From Tistrella mobilis KA081020-065 (GTDB lineage Bacteria > Pseudomonadota > Alphaproteobacteria > Tistrellales > Tistrellaceae), in NCBI RefSeq assembly GCF_000264455.2, contig NC_017956.1, positions 2,958,001 to 3,022,000 on the forward strand: DNA of 64,000 bases. The letters run 5' to 3'. The stretch's first letter is position 1; every line of letters begins with the position of its first letter. The notes below the pieces were generated by a model. The model had not been told where the DNA came from and did not search any database. It saw only the letters and a list, made by a program, of their open reading frames with translations. Position numbers and translations under genes: made by a program. Positions 53,234 through 62,781 of this stretch are shown in pieces.

Positions 53234-54925
53234 TCAGGACCAGAAGGGATCGGCATCCTTCACGAAACGTTTCCAGGCGCTCACCCCCTTGCGCAGGGCC
53301 TCGTCCTGGCCGGCCGCATGGGCGCCCGCGATCATGCCGGCACCGAAGGCGAGCGCCGGCCGGGCCGACAGCTCTTCCAGCCGGGAGCGGGCGACGGCGA
53401 TGTCGTTCAGCAGGCCGAGCGCATCCTGCAACGCCTTCAGCCGCTTGCCGAAGCGGGTCGCCTGCTTCTGGTCGGTGGCGAGCCCGCCGAAGAACTCGCA
53501 GGCATAGCGCAGCTTCTTGACCTGGATGCGCACCTCGTGCCGGGCCTCGGGCGCCAGCTTGCCGAGACCGCGGCCCCGGCGCAGCACCTTGCGCAGCCGC
53601 TTGTCGAGCACGCGGGCCGCAAAGGCCCCCAGCGGCTCCAGACCGGGTGCCGGAGACAGGTGGACCACCGGCGCCTCCCCTGCCTCGGAGGTATCGGCAT
53701 CCCCGCCGGACAGCGCCAGCCCGTCGAAGGGCTCCGGCGCCACGCCGCCATCGGGCAGCCAGTGGCCGGCCTCGATCCAGGCGCCCAGCACCAGGGGCAG
53801 CCGGGCGAATTTCGGATCGTCGAGTGCCGCGGCGACGGCATCCCAGGCCGCGCGCCGGTCGTCTTCCACCGCACCGCGCAGCGCCGCGAGCGGGCCGGCC
53901 CCCAGCAGCTTTTCCGCCCCGGTCAGGGTTTCGCCCACAAAGACGTCGGCGTCGCGCGCCGGCCCCAGCACCGCCATCAGCCAGCCCAGCGCCGCCTTAA
54001 CGTGGCCCGGCGTCAGCAGCGCCGGATCGACACCCGGCGCCAGCGGGTCGGCGACGGTCGCCCCGGTCGCCTCGCCGAAAATCTCCTTGAAGGTGGACAG
54101 CGCCGATTTGAGCCGCCGGACGGAGACCCGCATCTGATGCACGCCTTCGGGCAGCCCCGCCCGCACCGCAGGCTCGTTGGCGACCAGCTGGCCCAGACAG
54201 GCGCGGGCGATCGCCCGGAAGCCCTCGGCCGCGGTCATGTCGGGGTCAAGCGCGACGGGGGCGGCCTTCTCGGCGGTCACCTCGTCCGCGGCAGCGGCCC
54301 CGGCGACCAGGGCAAAACCGCGCTCCGATTTGGGCGGCAGCAGCGGCTGCAGCCGCACCCGGTCGAGCAGGGTGAGCGCCACCAGATAGAGCCGGTCGGG
54401 CGTGCCCTCCAGCAGGCGGAGTTCGATTTCGGCAACCGGCAGCCGGTGTTCCGGGTCTTCGGCGTCGGCGATGCTGCCCTCGTCGATCACCAGTTCGACC
54501 GCCCAGCCGGCATCACCCAGCCGGTGCAGGCTGCGCCTGAGATCGGTGACGAAAACCGGCCTCAGCGCAGCGGCAAGTTCGGTCTCGGTGCCCAGTACCC
54601 CCAGCGGCGTGCCGGTCAGCAGCCGGAGGTCCGGCCGGTCGTCGGCCACCGCATCCTCGAATGCGTCGCGCCGGATCAGGGCCGAGCCCGCCGGCGGCTC
54701 CATCGCGCATTTCACCGACTGCACATGGCGCCGGCCGATGGTGACCACCTTCACCACCGCGCCGCGGTCATGAAGCTGCCTGTCTTCGGTATCGAAATAG
54801 ACCGCGCTCTGCGACCGGGTCACCGGCTTGGCAAGCCTGAGGTCACGCAGGGCGCGGTGCTGCCGGAGGCATTTCAGCCCCGCGGGATCGAGGGCGAATT
54901 TCAGCCCGAGTTCGACGCGATGCAT
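53234..54925 (-). CDS. CYTH and CHAD domain-containing protein
   Basis: This is a 563-aa protein. The N-terminal CYTH triphosphate-tunnel domain starts HRVELGLKFALDPAGLKCL (ExExK-like ELGLK) and continues with VYFDTEDRQLHDRGAVVKVVTIG and LVIDEGSI. The C-terminal CHAD domain (about 240-560) is helical with conserved His/Lys (GVHQMRVSVRRLKSALSTFKEI, RHEVRIQVKKLRYACEFF, KRLKALQDALGLLNDI). CHAD binds polyphosphate; CYTH members hydrolyse tripolyphosphate. A polyphosphate-granule role is inferred. The start at 54925 is used because the frame to 55159 covers the AT-rich promoter region. Confidence 0.9.
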   Translation of the reverse strand: MHRVELGLKFALDPAGLKCLRQHRALRDLRLAKPVTRSQSAVYFDTEDRQLHDRGAVVKVVTIGRRHVQSVKCAMEPPAGSALIRRDAFEDAVADDRPDLRLLTGTPLGVLGTETELAAALRPVFVTDLRRSLHRLGDAGWAVELVIDEGSIADAEDPEHRLPVAEIELRLLEGTPDRLYLVALTLLDRVRLQPLLPPKSERGFALVAGAAAADEVTAEKAAPVALDPDMTAAEGFRAIARACLGQLVANEPAVRAGLPEGVHQMRVSVRRLKSALSTFKEIFGEATGATVADPLAPGVDPALLTPGHVKAALGWLMAVLGPARDADVFVGETLTGAEKLLGAGPLAALRGAVEDDRRAAWDAVAAALDDPKFARLPLVLGAWIEAGHWLPDGGVAPEPFDGLALSGGDADTSEAGEAPVVHLSPAPGLEPLGAFAARVLDKRLRKVLRRGRGLGKLAPEARHEVRIQVKKLRYACEFFGGLATDQKQATRFGKRLKALQDALGLLNDIAVARSRLEELSARPALAFGAGMIAGAHAAGQDEALRKGVSAWKRFVKDADPFWS

Positions 54926-55269
54926 GGGGGCAGGTTTCCTGTGAGACCCGGAACGATTGGGGAGATGCGCCGGAACGGGCGCAGGCTGCGAGACCGGGCA
55001 GGGACCGCATGACACGCAAGCGATTATGCCTGCTGCCGGCCACGTCCGCCAGTGCACGCAATGGCGTCGAAGGGTCGCAGCCGGTGGTCGCAGAGCGCCG
55101 TATAATGGAAACATGCGACATAACGATGAGAATTTATTGACAAAATGTCGGGAAAACAATTTCGTCAGAGTGAGGTGTCCAATCGGACGCCGGCCAGCAC
55201 CGCCAGGACGGGGCGGTGCGATGCATCCGGCCGGGGCGGGTCGGGATGCCGGGTTTCATGGGAGCACCG
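54926..55269. other. 344-bp divergent intergenic region with AT-rich promoter segment
   Basis: This gap separates the CYTH/CHAD gene (minus) from the peptide ABC operon (plus). The stretch 55095-55165 is AT-rich and contains TATAAT (55101-55106), TTGACA (55137-55142) and an inverted repeat CGACAT/ATGTCG (55116-55121, 55145-55150). No clean promoter spacing is seen for either hexamer. No gene is supported. Confidence 0.5.
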
Positions 55270-57117
55270 ATGACGCAACTGAGCCGAGATCACCAGCTCG
55301 ACGGCCCCCTGCTCGACGTGCGCTCCCTGAGCGTCCGCTTCGGATCGAACCGGGTCGTGGACGACGTGTCCTTTGCGGTGGCGCCCGGTCAGACGCTCGC
55401 GATCGTGGGCGAAAGCGGATCGGGCAAATCGGTCACCTCGCTCGCGATCATGCGGTTGATCGACCACATGAACGGCACCATCGATCAGGGCGAGATCCGC
55501 TTCGGCCAGGGGGCGGATCCGGTCGACATCGCCCGCGCCTCCCAGGACGAGATGCGCCGGATCCGCGGCAAGGACGTCGCGATGATCTTCCAGGAGCCGA
55601 TGACCTCGCTCAACCCGGTCTTCACCGTCGGCGACCAGATCGCCGAGGTGCTGATGCTGCACGAGGGGCTGCCGAAATCCCGGGCGCTGACCGCAGCACG
55701 GGAGCTGCTGGAGATGGTCCGCCTGCCGGATGCCGCCGCGATGCTGAAGCGCTATCCGCATCAGCTGTCGGGCGGCATGCGCCAGCGGGTGATGATCGCC
55801 ATGGCGCTGGCCTGCCGGCCGAAACTGCTGATCGCCGACGAGCCGACCACGGCGCTCGACGTCACCATCCAGGCCCAGATCCTGTCGATCATCCGCGACC
55901 TGCAGAAGAAGCTGGGCATGGCGGTGATCTTCATCACCCACGATATGGGCGTGGTGGCCGAAATCGCCGACCGGGTGGTGGTGATGTGGCGCGGCCGCAA
56001 GGTCGAGGAAGGCCCGGTCGAAGAGATCTTCGCCCGCCCCGCCCATGCCTATACCCGGGCCCTGCTTTCGGCGGTGCCGGCGCTCGGCTCCATGACCGGC
56101 GAGCCCTTCCCCAAGCGCCTGCCGCTGACGGTGATGGATGGCGAGCAGTCGCGGGTGGTGGGCGTCGAGAGCATCCAGGACACCGCCCGCTATGATCAGG
56201 CGCCGATCCTGAGCCTGCGCGGGCTGGAAGCGCGCTTCGACGTGCGCCGCAACCTGCTTGGCCGGGTCACCCATCGGGTGCATGCGGTGGAAGGCGTCGA
56301 TCTGGATCTCTGGCCGGGCGAGACCCTGTCGCTGGTGGGCGAAAGCGGGTCGGGCAAGTCGACCATCGGCCGCACCATCCAGCAGCTTCAGGACCCGACC
56401 GGCGGCGAGGTGCGCTTCGAAGGCCGGCCGATGTCTGAGATGTCGGCCCATGAACGCCGCAGGCTGCGCCGCCAGGTGCAATACGTCTTCCAGGACCCCT
56501 TCGCCTCGCTCGACCCGCGCCGGACCGTCGGCTTCTCGATCGCCGAGCCGATCACCACCCACGGGCTGATCGACGGCGCGAAGGCCATCCGCAGCCGGGT
56601 CGCCGAACTGCTGGAACGGGTGGGGCTGAAGCCGGAATTCGCCGACCGCTACCCGCATGAATTCTCGGGCGGGCAGCGCCAGCGGATCTGCATCGCCCGC
56701 GCGCTTGCCTCGAAACCCCGGCTGATCATCGCAGACGAGGCGCTTTCGGCACTGGACGTCTCTGTCCAGGCGCAGATCATCAACCTGATGATGGAATTGC
56801 AGGCCGAAGAGGGGCTGGCCTATCTGTTCATCAGCCACGACATGGCGGTGGTGGAAAAGATCAGCCATCGGGTGGCGGTGCTCTATCTGGGCCAGATCGT
56901 CGAGATCGGCTCGCGCGCCGCGGTGTTCGAACGCCCGATGCATCCCTATACCCGCAAGCTGCTGTCGGCCGTGCCGGTCGCCGATCCGACCCGACGCCCC
57001 GACCGGCCGATGCTCGACGGCGAGATCCCGAGCCCGGTGCGCCGGGTCGGCGATGCGCCCCGGATCCTCTCCCTCACATCCGTGGCCCCCGACCACAAGG
57101 TCGCCGAAACGGCATGA
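55270..57117 (+). CDS. Peptide ABC transporter ATP-binding protein, fused double cassette (GsiA/DppDF-like)
   Basis: This 615-aa protein carries two complete NBDs. NBD1 has Walker [13 protein letters not shown], signature [11 protein letters not shown] and Walker [20 protein letters not shown]2 has [24 protein letters not shown] and [16 protein letters not shown]. In the second, the residue after the Walker B Asp-Glu is Ala instead of Pro, as is common. Each ends with an oligopeptide-transporter C-terminal region ([24 protein letters not shown]). GGGAG precedes the ATG at 55270. It energises the permease pair at 59.2-61.0 kb. Confidence 0.93.
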   Translation: MTQLSRDHQLDGPLLDVRSLSVRFGSNRVVDDVSFAVAPGQTLAIVGESGSGKSVTSLAIMRLIDHMNGTIDQGEIRFGQGADPVDIARASQDEMRRIRGKDVAMIFQEPMTSLNPVFTVGDQIAEVLMLHEGLPKSRALTAARELLEMVRLPDAAAMLKRYPHQLSGGMRQRVMIAMALACRPKLLIADEPTTALDVTIQAQILSIIRDLQKKLGMAVIFITHDMGVVAEIADRVVVMWRGRKVEEGPVEEIFARPAHAYTRALLSAVPALGSMTGEPFPKRLPLTVMDGEQSRVVGVESIQDTARYDQAPILSLRGLEARFDVRRNLLGRVTHRVHAVEGVDLDLWPGETLSLVGESGSGKSTIGRTIQQLQDPTGGEVRFEGRPMSEMSAHERRRLRRQVQYVFQDPFASLDPRRTVGFSIAEPITTHGLIDGAKAIRSRVAELLERVGLKPEFADRYPHEFSGGQRQRICIARALASKPRLIIADEALSALDVSVQAQIINLMMELQAEEGLAYLFISHDMAVVEKISHRVAVLYLGQIVEIGSRAAVFERPMHPYTRKLLSAVPVADPTRRPDRPMLDGEIPSPVRRVGDAPRILSLTSVAPDHKVAETA

Positions 57118-57234
57118 ACCGTGCCCGCATCAAGGGCCGGGGCCACGTCCTGACCAGCAGCCGACCCGATCTGCCCATCCGACCGGGCCGGCCCTGAGGC
57201 CAACGTCCACTCGCATTCCACGCGGAGACGACGC

Positions 57235-58773
57235 ATGAGACATCTCCAGACCACGAAACGCCTGCTGCTGGCCGCGGCGCTGGCGGCGGCCCTGCCCTTC
57301 GGCATGGCGGCATCCGCCTCTGCCGCCGGCACCCTGACGCTGTCTTCCCCCCAGGATCCCGGCAGCTGGGACCCGATCGACACCTTCCTGGTCAACTGGT
57401 CGTCGGTGGCGACCAACGTCTATGAAGGCCTGGTCTATCGCACGCCCGACCTGAAGATCGTCCCGGCGCTCGCCACCAGCTGGGAGGTTCTGGACGAGGG
57501 CAAGCGGCTGCGCTTCAAGCTGCGCGACGGCGTCACCTTCCATAATGGCGAGCCCTTCACCGCCGAAGCGGTGAAGTTCACCTTCGACCGCCTGCTGGGC
57601 GAGGAAGGCAAGAAGGGCCCGCAGCGTTCCAACTACGCGGTCATCGACCGGGTCAACGTCATCGACGACCACACCGTCGACCTGGTGCTGAAGCAGCCCG
57701 ATCCGGTGCTGATCACCAAGCTCGCCGGCTATGGCGCGATGATCGTGCCGCCGAAATATACCGCCGAGCATGATGAGGCCTACATCAACGCCCATCCGGT
57801 CGGCACCGGCCCGTTCCGCATGACCGCCTATGACCCCAAGGTCTCGGTCACGCTGGAGCCCTTCGCCGACTATTGGGACGGCGCGCCCGCCCTCGACAAG
57901 GTCACCTACCGCTTCATCGCCGAGCCCGCGACCGCGGTTGCCGAGCTTCAGGCCGGCCGCGTCGACGTGGTGATCCCGCCGACCATCCCGATCTCGATGG
58001 TCGACACCATCAAGGCCGATGCGAACCTGAACCTGGTCAGCGTCACCAGCCCCACGGTCTATGCGCTGCGCTTCAACACCCGCGACGGCATCACCGCCGA
58101 TCCGCGCGTGCGCAAGGCGATGATCATGGCGGTGGACCGCGGCACCATCATCGATGCCATCCTGGGCGGCCAGGCCAAGCAGATCGCCAGCTTCCAGTCC
58201 GAGCTGTCCTTCGGCTACGACCCGAACATGAAGCCGCTGCCCTTCGATCAGGCGAAGGCAAAAGAGCTGCTGACGGAAGCCGGCGTGAAGCCGGGCGCAG
58301 AGGTGCAGATCGACATCCGCGGCAACGACGCCACCTTCGCCGAGGTGTCGCAGGCGGTCGCCAGCTATCTGGGCATGGTCGGCATCAACGCCACCATCAA
58401 GCCTTACGAGACCAATGTGCTGCTGAACGACATCATCCCGCAGGGCAAGACCGGCGCGATGTTCCAGCAGAAATGGGGCGGCTGGACCCTCGACTACGAC
58501 AACACCGCCTATCTGATGTACCACACCGGCGAGCGCTGGAACCCCTATGACAGCGATCCCAAGCTGGATGCGCTGCTGGAGCGTCAGCGGTCGATGACCG
58601 ACCCCGCGGCACGCGAAAAGGTGCTGCACGGCATCGCCGCCTATGCGGCCGACAGGGCGCTGGAAATGCCGCTGTTCAACCTGAACGAAATCTACGGCGT
58701 CTCCAAGCGGGTGAAGGGCTTCGTGGCCCCGCCGGACAACCGCATCCGCCTGACCGGCGTGACGGTGGAGTGA
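57235..58773 (+). CDS. Peptide ABC transporter substrate-binding protein (SBP family 5)
   Basis: This 512-aa periplasmic protein has the signal peptide RLLLAAALAAALPFGMAASASAAG, then LTLSSPQDPGSWDPIDTFLVNWSSVATNVYEGLVY and the family signature LATSWEVLDEGKRLRFKLRDGVTFHNGEPFTAEAVKFTFDRLL. Later FNTRDGITADPRVRKAMIMAVDR is typical of DppA/OppA-like proteins. The ligand (di/oligopeptide or glutathione) is not fixed. A structured repeat array separates it from the permease genes. Confidence 0.93.
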   Translation: MRHLQTTKRLLLAAALAAALPFGMAASASAAGTLTLSSPQDPGSWDPIDTFLVNWSSVATNVYEGLVYRTPDLKIVPALATSWEVLDEGKRLRFKLRDGVTFHNGEPFTAEAVKFTFDRLLGEEGKKGPQRSNYAVIDRVNVIDDHTVDLVLKQPDPVLITKLAGYGAMIVPPKYTAEHDEAYINAHPVGTGPFRMTAYDPKVSVTLEPFADYWDGAPALDKVTYRFIAEPATAVAELQAGRVDVVIPPTIPISMVDTIKADANLNLVSVTSPTVYALRFNTRDGITADPRVRKAMIMAVDRGTIIDAILGGQAKQIASFQSELSFGYDPNMKPLPFDQAKAKELLTEAGVKPGAEVQIDIRGNDATFAEVSQAVASYLGMVGINATIKPYETNVLLNDIIPQGKTGAMFQQKWGGWTLDYDNTAYLMYHTGERWNPYDSDPKLDALLERQRSMTDPAAREKVLHGIAAYAADRALEMPLFNLNEIYGVSKRVKGFVAPPDNRIRLTGVTVE

Positions 58774-59179
58774 GTCGTTAGTTTAGTCCCTTGCCGGGCG
58801 GGTGCTCCGCACCCTTGGCCGCCGCCTCAATGGCGGCTTCGGTGGCCGGTTTCCGGCCACCGCCTGAACACGACTTGTGCCTGGGCACTTGCCGGGCGGG
58901 CGCTACCGCGCCCTTGGCCGCCGCCGCAATGGCGAGAGTCTGTTTGGCCCTCGCCGGGCGGGTGCTCCGCACCCTTGGCCGCCGCCGCAATGGCGAGAGT
59001 CTGTTTGGCCCTCGCCGGGCGGGTGCTCCGCACCCTTGGCCGCCGCCGCAATGGCGGCTGGGGCGCGAAGCACCCGGCTTTCGGGGCAGCACGGCGCCTG
59101 GCGACAAGTACCATCGCGGATCTGCCGGGCCTTCGGGTCCGGCGGGTCTTTCGTCGATCCATCCTCCGGAGGCTGACCC
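58774..59179 (+). repeat. Structured tandem repeat array between SBP and permease genes
   Basis: Four copies of a GCCGGGCGGGTGC-type unit begin at 58793, 58891, 58953 and 59014; the last three have a 61-62 bp period. Each has a hairpin, GGGTGC/GCACCC in copies 1, 3 and 4 and GGGCGC/GCGCCC in copy 2, a compensatory change. A second stem (GCCGCC/GGCGGC in copy 1) follows. Copy 1 also has GGTGGCCGG-TTT-CCGGCCACC (58841-58861). The rest of the gap (59065-59179) holds only the permease RBS GGAGG. Confidence 0.85.
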
Positions 59180-60103
59180 TTGGCCGGCTTTCTCCTCAAG
59201 CGCCTGTTGCAGGCGATCTTCGTCCTCTTCGCCGTGACGCTGACGGTGTCCTTCGCGATCCGCCTGACCGGCGATCCGGCGCTGATGCTGGCGCAGGGGG
59301 CGGGCAGCGTCACCCAGGAGGATCTCGACAACATCCGCCAGGCGCTGGGCCTGAACGAGCCCTTCCTGTCACAATATCTCGATTTCGTCACCGGCCTCGT
59401 CACCGGCGATCTGGGCCGCAGCTTCCTGGGCGGCACCTCGGTGTCTCTGCTGGTTTCCAAGGCGCTGCCGGCGACGCTGGCGCTGGCCTTCACCTCGATG
59501 ATCGTCTCGATCGCGCTCTCGATCCCGCTCGGCATCCATGCCGCGGTCAATCGTGGCCGGCCGGCCGATCAGGTGATCCGCATCCTGTCACTGACCGGCC
59601 TGTCTTTCCCGAATTTCTGGCTGGCGATCATGCTGGTGCTGGTCTTCTCGATCACGCTGCGCTGGCTGCCGCCCTCGGGCATGGACGGGATCCTGAGCTT
59701 CGTGATGCCCGCCGTCACCATGGGCATCATCCTGACCGCGACCAATGTCCGCCTGGTGCGCACCGCCATGCTGGAAACGCTCCGCGCCCAGTATGTCCAG
59801 GTCGCCCGTGCCAAAGGGTTGAGCGAGAGCAAGGTGCTCTACAAGCATGCGCTCAGGAACTGCGCCATTCCGCTGATCACCTATTTCGGCCTCCAGTTCG
59901 GCGGGCTGCTCGGCGGCATCGTGGTGATCGAGCGGGTGTTCAACTGGCCGGGCCTCGGCACGCTCGCCTTCGATGCCGTCGCCGGGCGCGACTATCCGGT
60001 GCTGCAGGCGGTGATCACCGTGCTCGCCCTGCTCATCGTCGCGATCAACCTGCTGGTCGACATCGCCTATGGCCTGGTCGATCCGCGCATCCGCACCCGC
60101 TAG
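59180..60103 (+). CDS. Peptide ABC transporter permease (DppB-like)
   Basis: This 307-aa inner-membrane permease has N-terminal FLLKRLLQAIFVLFAVTLTVSFAIRLTGDPA, LGLNEPFLSQYLDFVTGLVTGDLGRSF, and the EAA loop RTAMLETLRAQYVQVARAKGLSESKVLYKHALRNCAIPLIT that docks onto the ATPase. Six helices in total. TTG start at 59180 with GGAGG eight bases upstream and no in-frame ATG nearby. Followed by the second permease after 12 bp. Confidence 0.92.
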   Translation: MAGFLLKRLLQAIFVLFAVTLTVSFAIRLTGDPALMLAQGAGSVTQEDLDNIRQALGLNEPFLSQYLDFVTGLVTGDLGRSFLGGTSVSLLVSKALPATLALAFTSMIVSIALSIPLGIHAAVNRGRPADQVIRILSLTGLSFPNFWLAIMLVLVFSITLRWLPPSGMDGILSFVMPAVTMGIILTATNVRLVRTAMLETLRAQYVQVARAKGLSESKVLYKHALRNCAIPLITYFGLQFGGLLGGIVVIERVFNWPGLGTLAFDAVAGRDYPVLQAVITVLALLIVAINLLVDIAYGLVDPRIRTR

Positions 60104-60115
60104 GAGACGAGACCC

Positions 60116-60961
60116 ATGGCACGCGCCCGCACGCATAAAAGCGGCCCGCAGCTGGAGCTGGTCCTCGGCCTCCTGCTGGCCGGCGGCATGACCGCCGCGG
60201 TGCTGCTCTCGCCGCTGCTCTTCCCCGATGGCGGCGAGAAGATCAACCTGATGGCCCGGCTGACCCTGCCCTTCCAGACCTGGGCCCATCCGCTCGGCAC
60301 CGATCCGCTCGGCCGCGACGTGCTCGCCCGGGTGATCACCGGCGGCAAGATCTCGCTGCTGGTCGGCTTCACCTCGGTGGTGGGCGCGGTGGTGATCGGC
60401 GTGGTGATGGGCCTGGTCGCGGGCTATTACCGCGGCTTCTGGGACATGGTGGTGATGCGCTTCGCCGATGTGCAGCTGGCGCTGCCCTTCATCCTGCTCG
60501 CCATCACCTTCATCGCCATCGTCGGCGGCGGGCTCACCAACACCATCATCCTGCTGATCGCGGCCCAATGGGTGCAGTATGCCCGCCTGGTCCGCGGCTC
60601 GGTGCTTTCCCTGGTCGATCGCGAATTCATCCATGCCGCGCGCGCGATCGGCGTGCGGGACGTGAAGATCCTGTTCATCCATCTGCTACCCAATCTGGCG
60701 GGGCCGGTGGTGGTGCTGATGACCCTGAACGTCGCGACCAACATCCTGCTCGAAAGCTCGCTCACCTTCCTGGGCCTCGGCGTCGACCCGACCATTCCCA
60801 GCTGGGGCGGCATGCTCGCCGACGGCCGCACCTATCTGCAGAACGCCTGGTGGGTCAGCGTCTTCCCCGGTCTCGCCATCCTGCTGACCGTCCTGGGCCT
60901 GAACCTGCTGGGCGACTGGCTGCGCGACCGCCTGGACCCCACCGGCCGTACCCAGGCCTGA
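60116..60961 (+). CDS. Peptide ABC transporter permease (DppC-like)
   Basis: This 281-aa second permease has LVLGLLLAGGMTAAVLLSPLLFP, then HPLGTDPLGRDVLARVITGGKISLLVGF (the DppC/OppC N-terminal signature) and the EAA loop RGSVLSLVDREFIHAARAIGVRDVKILFIHLLPNLAGP. AGGAG lies before the ATG. Forms the heterodimeric pore with the preceding gene. Confidence 0.93.
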   Translation: MARARTHKSGPQLELVLGLLLAGGMTAAVLLSPLLFPDGGEKINLMARLTLPFQTWAHPLGTDPLGRDVLARVITGGKISLLVGFTSVVGAVVIGVVMGLVAGYYRGFWDMVVMRFADVQLALPFILLAITFIAIVGGGLTNTIILLIAAQWVQYARLVRGSVLSLVDREFIHAARAIGVRDVKILFIHLLPNLAGPVVVLMTLNVATNILLESSLTFLGLGVDPTIPSWGGMLADGRTYLQNAWWVSVFPGLAILLTVLGLNLLGDWLRDRLDPTGRTQA

Positions 60962-60998
60962 TCCACCTTCTGCTCTCCCGCCCTCTCCGGAGCCGGAC

Positions 60999-62756
60999 AT
61001 GACGCTGCTCATCGACCAGACCTTCGAGCGCACCCTCGACCGGCTGCTCGCCACCTACGCCACCCCCGACTGGCAGGGCGCCAGCCTGGATGCCTGGCTG
61101 TTCGAGGATGCCGGCCAGCGCCGCGCCGCCGAGGCGCGGTTCCGGGCGGCCGGTATCGATGCCCGGCTGCACCCGGCCTACAAGCCGCTGATCGGCTTCT
61201 TCATCGAGGACGCCCGCGCCAAAGGCCCCTTCACCCGGGTGGACCTCGGCTATCCGGTGGTGCCCGAGGCGGGCGAGAACCGCTTCCGGCTGGAGGCCTA
61301 TCCGCTGGCCGGCATGATCGGCGATGCCCGGCTGGATCTGGTGCCCGAAGCCGTGGCGCCGGGCACCATGCCCGTCTACCGGCTGCGGCTGGAAGCGGCC
61401 GACGGCAGCCTCACCGACCTCACCCTGCCCGCCCCCAACCATCTGGCGGAAGATCATGCAGGCGAAATGCGGCTGTCGCCGACCGGCTGGCTGAAACTGG
61501 CCCATCCCGATGGCCGGCGGATCGACCAGCGGCTGGAAACCGATTACGAGGCGCTGTTTCACCGCGCCATGGCGGTGATCGCGGCCTGGGACTGGGGCGC
61601 GGACGAACCCTTCTTCGAGACGCTTGAGATCCGCGTCGAGCTGCCCGGCGCCGATACGCGCCTGCCGGTCGGCGAGGAGGTGATCAGCCTGCACGAGGCG
61701 CTGCACGAGGAGCTGTATTTCTCGCTGCTGGAACATTTCCAGCGCCGGTCCGGCCGGCCGATCGGCGCCCGCGACCTTCAGCCCGGCCGGATCCTGCCCG
61801 AGATCCGCGGCTCTGACGGGCTGGTCCGGCTGGTCATCGAGACCCGGCCGCTGGATAGCGGCGAGGCCGACTGGCCCGACCAGCCGCTGCACGAGGCCGA
61901 AGCCCCCTTCGGCATGGCTCAGATCAGGGCCGAACTCGACCGGATCGGCGGCGAGGTCTTCGTCGCCGGCTCGCGCGCGGGCCGGCCGGTGCTCGCCCGC
62001 CATCGCCAGGGCAGCGATCATCCGGTGATGATCAGCGGCGGCCAGCACGCCAACGAGGTCTCGGGCGTCGCCGGTGCGATCCGTGCCGCCGCCCTGCTCG
62101 CCGATCGCCCGACCGCGCATTTCACCATCGCCCCGGTCGAGAACCCCGACGGCTATGCCATGCACCGCCGGCTGACCCGAAGCCAGCCCGACCATATGCA
62201 TCATGCGGCGCGCTACACCGCACTCGGCGACGACCTCGAGTATCGTGGCCAGACCGGGCCGCTCTACGAGGCTGCGATCCGGGTGGAGGCACGGGCGCGG
62301 ACCGGTGCCGACCTGCATCTCAACCTGCACGGCTACCCGTCCCATGAATGGACCCGGCCGCTGACCGGCTATGTGCCGCGCGGTTTCGAGATGTGGACGG
62401 TGCCCAAGGGCTTCTTCCTGATCCTGCGCCATCATCCGGGCTGGGAAGACCGCGCCCGCCGGCTGCTGACCCGGGTGACCGCCGAACTTGCCGACCTGCC
62501 CGAACTGGCCGCCCTCAACGCCCGGCAGATCGCGCTTTACGAAATCCACGCCGGCCGGCTGGGTTTCGAGATGATCGACGGCTTCCCCTGCATGGTCTCG
62601 GAACAGCCGGCCCAGGTGCCGGCGGTCACGCTGATCACCGAATATCCCGACGAAACCGTCTATGGCGCGGCCTTCCGCCTGGCCCATGAGGCCCAGAGCC
62701 GGGCGGTGCTGGCGGCCTATGATGCCTGGCAGGAGATCATGACCGGCGCCGACTGA
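60999..62756 (+). CDS. M14-family zinc carboxypeptidase-like protein linked to peptide import
   Basis: This is a 585-aa cytoplasmic protein without a signal peptide. The first 310 residues are not recognised. The M14 catalytic region has the zinc HXXE in MISGGQHANEVSGVAGA, VENPDGYAMHRRLTR (the N/R substrate-binding area) and the third ligand His in LHLNLHGYPSHEW. ITEYPDETVYG near the end is a candidate for the catalytic Glu. Its place at the end of the peptide importer operon, 37 bp after the permease, suggests it trims imported peptides. Much longer than simple carboxypeptidases. Confidence 0.83.
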   Translation: MTLLIDQTFERTLDRLLATYATPDWQGASLDAWLFEDAGQRRAAEARFRAAGIDARLHPAYKPLIGFFIEDARAKGPFTRVDLGYPVVPEAGENRFRLEAYPLAGMIGDARLDLVPEAVAPGTMPVYRLRLEAADGSLTDLTLPAPNHLAEDHAGEMRLSPTGWLKLAHPDGRRIDQRLETDYEALFHRAMAVIAAWDWGADEPFFETLEIRVELPGADTRLPVGEEVISLHEALHEELYFSLLEHFQRRSGRPIGARDLQPGRILPEIRGSDGLVRLVIETRPLDSGEADWPDQPLHEAEAPFGMAQIRAELDRIGGEVFVAGSRAGRPVLARHRQGSDHPVMISGGQHANEVSGVAGAIRAAALLADRPTAHFTIAPVENPDGYAMHRRLTRSQPDHMHHAARYTALGDDLEYRGQTGPLYEAAIRVEARARTGADLHLNLHGYPSHEWTRPLTGYVPRGFEMWTVPKGFFLILRHHPGWEDRARRLLTRVTAELADLPELAALNARQIALYEIHAGRLGFEMIDGFPCMVSEQPAQVPAVTLITEYPDETVYGAAFRLAHEAQSRAVLAAYDAWQEIMTGAD

Positions 62757-62781
62757 GGCCGCCCCCCGTCATTCCGGCCCC

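Noticed and set aside
57114-57197. 27-aa ORF overlapping the ABC ATPase stop by ATGA
   Set aside because: No RBS, Arg/Pro-rich composition typical of random GC-rich frames.
58774-59179. CRISPR-like array
   Set aside because: Units are nearly identical throughout without unique spacers, and no cas genes are nearby.
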